From: Thermoplasmata archaeon
GTDB taxonomy: Archaea > Thermoplasmatota > Thermoplasmata > Lutacidiplasmatales > UBA184
Direction of reading: 5' to 3'
DNA length: 17,196 nt
Assembly (NCBI GenBank): GCA_030037035.1
Contig: JASHSA010000123.1
Span: 1 to 17,196 of the forward strand
Shown: positions 7,556-14,158 of the stretch, piece after piece
How positions within the stretch are numbered: position 1 is the first letter of the stretch
Layout of the letters: every line of letters begins with the position of its first letter
Program-made: the position numbers and the translations under genes
The notes under the pieces: generated by a model
What the model saw: only the letters and a program-made list of their open reading frames with translations
Database searches by the model: none
What the model was told of the DNA's origin: nothing

Positions 7556-7565
7556 GATTATGTAG
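7556..7565 (+). promoter_or_regulatory. TATA-like promoter of the ESGLP repeat protein
   Basis: GATTATGTAG is an isolated AT-rich decamer in very GC-rich DNA, preceded by GGCAA as a possible BRE. Its centre lies about 26 nt before ATG 7586, so transcription would start at or next to the start codon. This indicates a leaderless mRNA and agrees with the lack of a Shine-Dalgarno. Confidence 0.6.
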
Positions 7566-7585
7566 CGCTTGCCGGATTACCGCCC

Positions 7586-9982
7586 ATGACGCGTGAAAGC
7601 GTCGTCAGGCTCGGCGTCGTCCTCGTCGTAGTGGTACTGGCCGCCTCGTCGCTCGTGGTCCTCGCGACCGCCCCCGCCGTCGCGCACGGCTCGGCGCCGT
7701 CCGGCGCCGCGACCCTCCCGCGGGAAGCGCTTCCTTCCGCCCCGCATGTCCAGCTCGGACCGCATTCCTACGTGATCACGTTCTACGAGTCCGGCCTCCC
7801 CGCGAACAAGGACTTCGAGATCACCCTGGGACGCTCGACGAGCTCGACCACGACCGACGGGCTGATCGACTCCGTGGTCTTCTCCGAGCCGAACGGGACG
7901 TACGCCTACACGATCCACGGGATCGCCGGCTGGCAGCAGTCGACGCTCCCGTACAAGGGGAGCATCACCGTCAACGGGGTGTCGATCCTCGAGCCGACCC
8001 TCGCCTACACGCAGACGACCTACCCCGTGTCGTTCTCGGAGAGCGGCGTGCCGGTGGGTCAGACGTTCAACGTCTCGCTGAACGGCTCCGCGCAGGCGCT
8101 GACGACCGACGGCGGGACCGACACGCTGACGTTCCAGGCGGCGAACGGGACGGAGCTCTACCACATCGCGGCGATCTCCGGCTGGGCGCAGTCGACCCTC
8201 CCCTACCGCGGTAGCGTCACCGTCCACGGCGCCGCCGTGACGGAGCCGACGCTCGTCTATTCCGAGGTCACCTACAGCGTCTCGTTCTCGGAGGACGGCC
8301 TCCCCGCGGGCCAGACGTTCGCGGTGAGCCTCGGAGGGGTCCCGATGTCGCTCACCACGACCAACGAGAAGGGCACCCTCACCTGGACCGGGCTTCCGAA
8401 CGGGACCTACCCGTACACGGTCACCAAGGTCCCCGGCTGGCAGCAGGGGACGATCGCCCCCTCGGGCAACGTCGTCGTCGCGGGGGCGAGCATCGCCGAG
8501 CCGACGCTGATGTACACCAAGTCGACGTTCGCGGTCGTCTTCTCCGAGTCCGGGCTGCCCGTCGGGGAGGTCTTCGAGGTCCAGGTCGGCGGGAACCAGG
8601 AGTCGGTCGTCGCCGACGGCGGCACCGACTCGGTCCAGTTCGCCGAGCCGAACGGCAGCTACGGCTACACGATCGTGACGGTCTCCGGCTGGAACCAGAA
8701 GACGCTGCCGTACCACGGGATGATCGACGTGAGCGGCGCCAGCCTCTCGGAGCCGACGGTCGTCTACACGCAGGTCACCTACTCGATCGTCTACACCGAG
8801 ACCGGCCTGCCCGCCGAGACGAACTGGTCGTTCACCCTGAACGGGACCACCGAGACGACCAACACCACGTCGGTCTCGTTCGTCCTCCCGAACGGCAGCT
8901 ACGCGTTCAAGGTCGGCTACGTCGCCGGCTACTCGACCGCCCACGAGACCGGCACGCAGGTCGTGGACGGGGCGAACCTCAGTCTTGCCGTGCCGTTCAC
9001 GCGGGTCACCTACGCGGTCGTCTTCACCGAGTCGGGCCTGCCGAGCGGCTCCCTCTGGAGCCTGACGGTCAACGCGCAGTCGCCGTCCTCGAAGACGACG
9101 ACGATCACCGTGCAGCTGCCGAACGGGACGTTCCCCTACACGCTGCACGCGATCGCCGGCTACGCGCCGGTCTCTCCGTCGGGCTCGGTGACGGTGAACG
9201 GCGCCGCGACGGCCGTCGCCGCCCCGTACCGGCTCGTCACCTACGCGGTCACCTTCTCGGAGACCGGGCTCCCGGTGACGAAGCACCCGAAGACGTGGAC
9301 CGTGACGCTCGACAACACCGTGACCGCGTCGACCGCGACGTCGATCACCTTCCTGGTCGGGAACGGCTCGTACTCCTACCTCATCGAGGGCCCGAGCGGC
9401 TTCCGGGTCTCCTCGGTGCTCGCGCCGCAAGGCTCCCTCGCGGTCAACGGCGCCGGGGTGAGCACGTCGGTCGTCTTCCTCGCAGGGTCGACCGGCGCGA
9501 TCACGTTCCACGAGACCGGCCTCGCGAGCGGGAGCCGGTGGTGCGCGACGATCGGGGCGTTCACCTGCACGACCACGACGAAGATTGTCGTCCCGAACCT
9601 GACGCCCGGGACGTACGCCTACTCCGTCACTGCGATCTCGGGGCTCACTACGATCGTCCGCGAGGGGAAGACGGTGATCGGCTCGAGCGGGTCGATCGCG
9701 CTGGCGCACAGCGCGTCGATCTCGGTCGAGTACGCCTTCACCGTGACGTTCACCGAGACCGGCCTGACCGGCGCGTTCACCTGGGCGGTGACGGCCGGCG
9801 GACACTCGGAGACGTCGACCACGAGCACGATCACGTTCTACCTCAAGAACGGCAGCTACAGCTTCCACGTCGGGAAGGTCACCGGAGAGACCTCCAAGGT
9901 CGTCGCCTCGCCCGCCTCCGGGGCGTTCAAGGTCGACGGGGCCCCCATCTCGGTGAGCGTCAAGTTCACCCCGAAGACCTGA
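7586..9982 (+). CDS. Secreted surface protein with nine ESGLP repeats
   Basis: A 798-aa exported protein. Residues 1-33 form a signal peptide (hydrophobic stretch 8-29, cleavage likely after AVA at 33). The rest is nine tandem domains starting near residues 62, 146, 230, 315, 399, 476, 553, 637 and 718. Each opens with a strand and turn such as VSFSESGLP, has an NGTY or NGSY turn mid-domain, and many end in a TVNG-type strand. Domains of this kind are common in predicted surface proteins of Thermoplasmata-type archaea and are probably beta-sandwiches. No enzyme motif, C-terminal membrane helix or cell-wall anchor is visible. More than a dozen Asn-X-Ser/Thr sequons suggest heavy N-glycosylation. 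The only cysteines (C652, C661) are both in repeat eight. It converges on a gene that carries related domains. The molecular role is unknown; adhesion or surface-layer function is inference. Confidence 0.85.
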   Translation: MTRESVVRLGVVLVVVVLAASSLVVLATAPAVAHGSAPSGAATLPREALPSAPHVQLGPHSYVITFYESGLPANKDFEITLGRSTSSTTTDGLIDSVVFSEPNGTYAYTIHGIAGWQQSTLPYKGSITVNGVSILEPTLAYTQTTYPVSFSESGVPVGQTFNVSLNGSAQALTTDGGTDTLTFQAANGTELYHIAAISGWAQSTLPYRGSVTVHGAAVTEPTLVYSEVTYSVSFSEDGLPAGQTFAVSLGGVPMSLTTTNEKGTLTWTGLPNGTYPYTVTKVPGWQQGTIAPSGNVVVAGASIAEPTLMYTKSTFAVVFSESGLPVGEVFEVQVGGNQESVVADGGTDSVQFAEPNGSYGYTIVTVSGWNQKTLPYHGMIDVSGASLSEPTVVYTQVTYSIVYTETGLPAETNWSFTLNGTTETTNTTSVSFVLPNGSYAFKVGYVAGYSTAHETGTQVVDGANLSLAVPFTRVTYAVVFTESGLPSGSLWSLTVNAQSPSSKTTTITVQLPNGTFPYTLHAIAGYAPVSPSGSVTVNGAATAVAAPYRLVTYAVTFSETGLPVTKHPKTWTVTLDNTVTASTATSITFLVGNGSYSYLIEGPSGFRVSSVLAPQGSLAVNGAGVSTSVVFLAGSTGAITFHETGLASGSRWCATIGAFTCTTTTKIVVPNLTPGTYAYSVTAISGLTTIVREGKTVIGSSGSIALAHSASISVEYAFTVTFTETGLTGAFTWAVTAGGHSETSTTSTITFYLKNGSYSFHVGKVTGETSKVVASPASGAFKVDGAPISVSVKFTPKT
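7769..9979 (+). repeat. Nine tandem protein-coding repeats of about 230-255 nt
   Basis: Repeat starts are near 7769, 8021, 8273, 8528, 8780, 9011, 9242, 9494 and 9737. The first four share the longer motif G-W-x-Q-x-T followed by a Pro-Tyr-x-Gly or similar segment and E-P-T-x-x-Y, with 84-85 residues each. Repeats five and six are 77 residues, with Gly-Tyr in place of Gly-Trp, and later ones diverge further. The DNA copies are diverged enough that the array is not a recent duplication. Confidence 0.8.
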
Positions 9983-10300
9983 GGTCGTAGCGCCTCGGTG
10001 GCGCCGGGGAGCCGGGCCGGCCGGCTCCCGCCCGAGGTCGGCTCGGCGAGAGCTCCGAGGGGGCCACGGCCTGCCTTCCCCACCGCGAAGCGCGCGCTCC
10101 GCCGCGAGGGGACGGGGCGGCGAGCGCACGGGCGCGGGTCGGCGGCGCTGGCGAGGAGGGAGCGCGGTCGAGACGGACGCAGGGCGTCGGGGCCGAGGTT
10201 GCCGCCGCCGGAGGGCGGGCTCCGGTGGGCCGATCCGGCGCCCCTTCTACAGGACCGTGAGCTTCGGTCGACAACGAGGGTAGCGCGAGGAGCGCGCCGG
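9983..10300. other. 318-nt region between convergent genes, hairpins but no gene
   Basis: This separates the stop codons of the two convergent surface-protein genes. It holds two back-to-back hairpins just after the left stop and otherwise only GC-rich sequence without a supported reading frame. Both flanking genes end in the same nine bases, AAGACCTGA, so the region is bracketed by a 9-bp inverted repeat (9974-9982 and 10301-10309). Confidence 0.6.
9990..10029 (+). terminator. Two adjacent hairpins after the ESGLP gene
   Basis: GCGCC/GGCGC (9990-9994 and 10000-10004, 5-nt loop) is followed directly by GGGAGCCGG/CCGGCTCCC (10007-10015 and 10021-10029, 5-nt loop, 9 perfect pairs), starting 7 nt after the stop. 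There is no T-run, so neither a bacterial intrinsic nor a classical archaeal oligo-T terminator is shown. A 3'-end stability or boundary element is equally possible. Confidence 0.35.
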
Positions 10301-12283
10301 TCAGGTCTTGTAGGCGTAGCTGACCGTGACGACGTAGGCGCTGTGGTGGGGCGCGACGACCGTGAACGTCCCCGTCTCGGGGTAGGGGTTGTAGTTGGTG
10401 AAGTTCCAGACCTCGAAGCTGTAGGTGCCGCTCGGGAGCGCGAAGGCGATCGTCGAGTTCTCCGACGAGACGCTGACGTCGACCGGGCCGGTGACGTTGA
10501 CCTGCCAGAACGTCCCGGAGGGCAGGCCGGCCTCCTCGAAGAGGACGGTCGCGGCGACCTCCTTGAACCGGAGCGTCTTCGTGACCGCGTGGACGCCGAC
10601 CGTGACCCCCCCCTCGAGCTTGGAGGTGACGTACGGGCTCGGCACCTTCGTCAGGTCGTAATGCCAGGAGCCCTTGACGACCTCGAACGTCATCGACGTG
10701 ATGTTGGTGGTGGCGTTCTGGGCCAGCGGCCCCCCGGTCGACAGCGCCGACTGCAGGAGGAGGGCCCAGACCGCATGGGCCGGGAGGCCGACCTCCTTGA
10801 ACGTCAGGCTCTCGATCGGACCGACCGTGATCGTGAACGTCGACGTCGCCCCCGAGACGTCGATCGCGCTCTGGCTGGGCGCGTTCGTCCCCGTGACCCG
10901 CGCGACCCCGAAGCTGCTCGGGAGCGTCACGGTGTAGGGGTAGGCGCCGGGTTCGAGGTACAGCGACGCCGAGCTCTTGCCGCGGCCGACCGTCGCCGAC
11001 ACCGAGACCGGCGGCGCGCCGATCGAGACCGACCAGCTGTCGCCCTTGGGGAGTCCCTTCTCGTCGAACGTCACGAGCGAGACCTGGAAGATTGAGACGG
11101 TCGACGAACCCTCGTTCGCGACCCAGGCGCTCTCCCCGACCGGGTCGACCTCGACGGCGACCGGGTCCTCGCCGACCGCCACCGTGTCGACGACCTTGAG
11201 GTCGGCGACCGAGATGACGCTCACGTTGTCGGAGGCGGAGTTCGTCACGTAGGCGAGGCCGACCGTCGGGTCGACGGCGAGCCCTCCCTGGACGCCCGGC
11301 TGGCTCCCGACGTCGACCGAGCCGGCGATCGTCCCGTTCTTCGCCGCGATGACCGAGACGTTGTCCGAGAAGCGGTTGGCGACGAACAGCTGGTCGGTCT
11401 TGCTGTCGAGCGCCAGGGCGTCCGGGGACGAGCCGACCGTCACCGAGGCGTAGTCGGTGAGGTTCTTCCCGCCGATCACGCTGACGTTGTGCGAGCCGGC
11501 GTTCGCGACGTAGACGTCCTTGGTCGTCGGGTCGTAGAGGATCGACCCGTAGGCCCCGGCCTCGAGGCCGACGGGGACGGTGCGGAGGACGGAGTTCGTC
11601 TTGCCGGAGATCACGGTGACGTTCGTGGACCCGGCGCAGGCGACGAAGACGTCGTGGGTCGCGGTGTCGACCGCGAAGCCGTCGGGGTCCGGCCCGACCG
11701 GGACGGTCGCGATCACCTCCGGGATCTTCGCCGCGGGAGAGATGATGCTGACCGAGCTCGAGCCGCTGTTCGCGACGTAGATGTCCTTGGTGGCGGGGTT
11801 GAAGGCGACCGCGTCCGGCGAGGCGCCGACGGTCACCGAGGCGAGGACGTCCGCCCCGCCGACCGACACGACGCTGACGTTGCCGGAGCCCGAGTTCGCG
11901 ACGTAGACGGTCCAGTTGATCGGGTCGAGGGCGAGCGCCTGCGGGTACGGCTCGTCGCCGATCCCGACCACCGAGGTGACCGCATCGGTCTTGAGCGAAA
12001 CCTCCGTCAGGTTGTCGCCGTACTCGGACTCGACGAGCGCCGTCGCGTTCGTCGCGTCCATGAGGACCCCCACCGGGGAGAAGATCGGCAGCGGAGTGGA
12101 GGACCCCACCGAAGGAGCCACCGCCGCCGACGGCCCTTGCGCGGTCACGGCCGGTGCCGCCGAGAGCCCCGCGGCCCCCACGGCGCTCGGCGCCGAGCCG
12201 TTCCCGCCGAACGCCCCGGCGAGGGACGAGCTGAGAACGAGGACGGCTACCGCCGCGAGCAGGGCGAGCAGACGCGCCGCCAC
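10301..12283 (-). CDS. Secreted seven-repeat YVTN beta-propeller protein with ESGLP domains
   Basis: A 660-aa exported protein. Residues 1-24 look like a signal peptide, followed by an Ala/Ser/Gly-rich linker to about 65. Residues 70-400 contain seven YVTN-type motifs (near 127, 168, 212, 257, 299, 344 and 386, for example VYVANSGSGNVSVV), which fits a seven-bladed propeller. Three ESGLP-like domains follow, opening VTFDEKGLP (404), LTFKEVGLP (493) and VLFEEAGLP (580). These repeats are typical of archaeal surface-layer and adhesion proteins. No membrane anchor is seen. The start is GTG 12283: an in-frame stop lies two codons upstream and GAGGT is 5 nt before it. It converges on the ESGLP repeat gene and is divergent from a small membrane protein. 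Confidence 0.86.
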   Translation of the reverse strand: MAARLLALLAAVAVLVLSSSLAGAFGGNGSAPSAVGAAGLSAAPAVTAQGPSAAVAPSVGSSTPLPIFSPVGVLMDATNATALVESEYGDNLTEVSLKTDAVTSVVGIGDEPYPQALALDPINWTVYVANSGSGNVSVVSVGGADVLASVTVGASPDAVAFNPATKDIYVANSGSSSVSIISPAAKIPEVIATVPVGPDPDGFAVDTATHDVFVACAGSTNVTVISGKTNSVLRTVPVGLEAGAYGSILYDPTTKDVYVANAGSHNVSVIGGKNLTDYASVTVGSSPDALALDSKTDQLFVANRFSDNVSVIAAKNGTIAGSVDVGSQPGVQGGLAVDPTVGLAYVTNSASDNVSVISVADLKVVDTVAVGEDPVAVEVDPVGESAWVANEGSSTVSIFQVSLVTFDEKGLPKGDSWSVSIGAPPVSVSATVGRGKSSASLYLEPGAYPYTVTLPSSFGVARVTGTNAPSQSAIDVSGATSTFTITVGPIESLTFKEVGLPAHAVWALLLQSALSTGGPLAQNATTNITSMTFEVVKGSWHYDLTKVPSPYVTSKLEGGVTVGVHAVTKTLRFKEVAATVLFEEAGLPSGTFWQVNVTGPVDVSVSSENSTIAFALPSGTYSFEVWNFTNYNPYPETGTFTVVAPHHSAYVVTVSYAYKT

Positions 12284-12288
12284 GACCT

Positions 12289-12293
12289 ACCTC
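12289..12293 (-). promoter_or_regulatory. Shine-Dalgarno deciding the GTG start of the propeller gene
   Basis: GAGGT on the - strand ends 5 nt before GTG 12283. The in-frame TAG at 12287-12289 partly overlaps it, so no longer version of this protein is possible. Confidence 0.6.
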
Positions 12294-12518
12294 AAAACCG
12301 AATCGGCATCCTCCTTCAAGGCTTCTTCGCTTCGGGCGGGTCCTCTCGCGACACGACCCCGGTCCTGGTCTCCCCGCCGGTCCCCGGCTCGCCTCTCCCG
12401 TGACCGCAGCCCGGCCGAACGGCAAGGGAGCGCCGACCGCGTGGCGAGAACGCTTCCCTGGGGGTCGCCGCCGGGCTGAAGTAGCTGCACCTCCAACGGA
12501 GAGCTCCGGAGTACCGGC

Positions 12519-13130
12519 ATGCGGAAGGGCTGGCTCGTGATCGGGGTCGTCCTGGCGGTCGTGGGCGCGGTGCTGCTGGTGGTGCCGGCGTTCCCGAGCA
12601 ACGCCAGCTTTCGGGCGTTCGCCCCGGGGGAGTGCGTCGACTGCCAGCCGGTCTACAACGTCTATCACTCCGGCTTCTCCCTGCCGGGCGGCACCAACGC
12701 AAGGTTCAGCTGGTCGTCGCCGTCGACCGTCACGTTCGTCGCCGTCACCTGCTCGCGGAGCGTCAGCCCCAACGAGCTCGACAGCGCGCACGGCTCCGAG
12801 CAGCAAGCGCGGGACTGCGGCACGAACCGGACGGTCGCCGACGTGGTCGGGACGAGCGGGTCGTACTCGTTCACGATACCCGCTGGCGGCAGTCTCGTCT
12901 TCTACGCGGTCAGCTCCTCGACCACCCCTCCGACCGTCACGACGACGCTCACCTCCGCGCTGCCCCTGCTGGGGCTCGTCCTGATCGGGTTGGGGGCGGT
13001 CTGCGGAGGCCTCGCGGTGCTCGTTCGGCCGCGGGCCCCCGAGGAGGTCCCTCCGTCCGCGCCTCCTGCCCCCGAGCCGCCTCCCGGGTCCGCTCCGTCT
13101 CCCGACAGCGGCGGCCCTGGCGTCGGGTGA
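12519..13130 (+). CDS. Small membrane protein with cysteine-containing outer domain
   Basis: A 203-aa protein I do not recognise as a named family. It has an N-terminal hydrophobic helix (about residues 5-27), then an outer domain (28-140) with four cysteines (two in ECVDCQP near 38-41, one in VTCSRS, one in RDCGTN), and a second helix at about 147-169. A Pro/Glu/Ser-rich tail (170-203) is probably cytoplasmic. The four outer cysteines could form two disulfides. There is one NRT sequon in the outer domain. The beta-rich outer part (YNVYHSGFSLPGG, SYSFTIPAGGSLVFY) might fold as a small beta-sandwich. The start is ATG 12519 with GGAG at 12508-12511. It is transcribed away from the propeller protein gene, so an envelope role is likely but unproven. 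Confidence 0.75.
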   Translation: MRKGWLVIGVVLAVVGAVLLVVPAFPSNASFRAFAPGECVDCQPVYNVYHSGFSLPGGTNARFSWSSPSTVTFVAVTCSRSVSPNELDSAHGSEQQARDCGTNRTVADVVGTSGSYSFTIPAGGSLVFYAVSSSTTPPTVTTTLTSALPLLGLVLIGLGAVCGGLAVLVRPRAPEEVPPSAPPAPEPPPGSAPSPDSGGPGVG

Positions 13131-13170
13131 CCGCGCCTCTGGTACGGCGCCCCGACCTCGGGGCCGGCAG

Positions 13171-13176
13171 CTTATC
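13171..13176 (+). promoter_or_regulatory. TATA-like box of the methyltransferase gene
   Basis: CTTATC stands out in GC-rich DNA and is centred about 26 nt before GTG 13200. No Shine-Dalgarno precedes that codon, so a leaderless transcript is likely, as for the gene at 7586. Confidence 0.45.
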
Positions 13177-13199
13177 TCCGCAGGACCGACGCCGTTCCG

Positions 13200-14021
13200 G
13201 TGCCCGCGCGAGTCTCTCGACGCCTTCGCGCCGGGGTCTTTGGCCGGGACCCCGGGGCGTACGCCCGAGCGCGCCTTCCGTACCCGGCTCGGGTCTACGA
13301 GGTCCTTGCCCGCCGGTGTGGTCTCTCTGCCGGGCCGACCGTCTTCGAGATCGGTCCCGGCACGGGGATCGCGACGCGGGAGCTCCTGCGACGCGGCGCG
13401 GGGCCGATGACGCTCGTCGAGGCCGATCGGCGGATGGCGCGATACCTCCGAGGTTCGCTTTCCTCGCGAGGGGACCGGTTCCACATCCTCACCGTCCCGT
13501 TCGAGCGCGCCTCGCTGCCCCGCGCGAGCTTCGACCTCGGCCTAGCCGCCTCGAGCTTTCACTGGCTGCCCGAGCGCACCGCCCTGCGAAGGGTCGCCCG
13601 GGCCCTCCGGCCCGGCGGATGGTGGGCGACCTGGAACAACCTCCACCTCGACCCGTACCGTCACGATGACTTCCACGACGCTCTCCAGCCGCTCTACCGC
13701 AAGCTCGGACCCAGGGCCATGCGCCGGTCCGGGGCTGCCGACACTAGGGCGTGGGCCGAGAGGGATCGCCGTCAGCGACTCCGAGCCCTTCGCTCGGTCG
13801 GGCGGTTCGACCGGGTTGCACGGGAGGACATCCGGTGGTCCGTGACCTTGGGGACCTCGCGCGTGCGGGCGCTCTGGGGCACGTTCTCCGACGTCCTGGT
13901 CCTGCCGCGACGGAGCCGCACGTGGTTTCTCGCGGAGCTCGCGCGGGTCGTCGACGAGGAGTTCGGCGGGAAGGTTAGGATCCCAATGCTGACGCCGATG
14001 TACACGGCGCGCCGGCTCTGA
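13200..14021 (+). CDS. Class I SAM-dependent methyltransferase
   Basis: A 273-aa protein with the Rossmann-like methyltransferase fold. Motif I is FEIGPGTG at residues 49-56 and binds S-adenosylmethionine. The acidic residue that usually contacts the ribose is in LVEAD (E74). FDLGLAASSFHWL at 111-123 and LRPGGWW at 136-142 match later motifs. The opening FGRDPGAYARARLPYP resembles a group of small-molecule methyltransferases of the type 11/25 group found in many bacteria. The substrate is unknown. GTG 13200 is the start implied by the TATA-like box. The first ten residues are basic, and a slightly later start cannot be excluded. Third codon positions look more mixed than in the lys operon, which might mean a different origin. 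It is 137 nt upstream of the cyclase gene, and nothing shows they work together. Confidence 0.82.
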   Translation: MPARVSRRLRAGVFGRDPGAYARARLPYPARVYEVLARRCGLSAGPTVFEIGPGTGIATRELLRRGAGPMTLVEADRRMARYLRGSLSSRGDRFHILTVPFERASLPRASFDLGLAASSFHWLPERTALRRVARALRPGGWWATWNNLHLDPYRHDDFHDALQPLYRKLGPRAMRRSGAADTRAWAERDRRQRLRALRSVGRFDRVAREDIRWSVTLGTSRVRALWGTFSDVLVLPRRSRTWFLAELARVVDEEFGGKVRIPMLTPMYTARRL

Positions 14022-14127
14022 GCGTCACGACGCCGGTCCTGCGGGCCGCGGCCGAGCGCCGGGGCCCGACCTCGGAGTCGGCGGGCCTGCAGGTAGGCGA
14101 AGAGCCCCGGGTTCGGCCTGGAGGAAA

Positions 14128-14135
14128 CAGATAGA
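14128..14135 (+). promoter_or_regulatory. Possible TATA-like box of the cyclase gene
   Basis: ACAGATAG lies about 27 nt before ATG 14159, the spacing seen upstream of the genes at 7586 and 13200. GAGGAG at 14138-14143 lies too far from the ATG to be a standard ribosome site. The match is weak. Confidence 0.35.
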
Positions 14136-14158
14136 GCGAGGAGTGCATCCCGCGCAGG

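Larger units (their letters stand above)
7088..7585. other. 498-nt intergenic region, no convincing gene
   Basis: This lies between the divergent starts of the phosphate permease and the ESGLP repeat protein. Open frames cross it on both strands, but their translations are Arg/Pro/Gly-rich with no domain or start signal, as expected from GC-rich non-coding DNA. It holds the promoter of the downstream gene at its right end and a 10-bp inverted repeat (7385-7394 with 7443-7452). No tRNA or known RNA was recognised. Confidence 0.6.

Noticed and set aside
7577..10129. 850-residue open frame antisense to the repeat protein
   Set aside because: Its Arg/Asp/Gly-rich repeated composition is just the mirror of the ESGLP repeats in another frame. 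The + strand protein has a signal peptide, regular domains and a promoter.
12292..12309. Five-codon upstream ORF (ATG to TGA) in the propeller-gene leader on the - strand, preceded by AAGGAGG
   Set aside because: The purine run abuts the ATG with no spacing, so it could not serve as its ribosome site. Nothing else supports translation.
9966..13484. 1172-residue open frame on the - strand
   Set aside because: It is Arg/Gly/Pro-rich, crosses intergenic DNA and three real genes, and has no domain. Long spurious frames are expected at this GC content.
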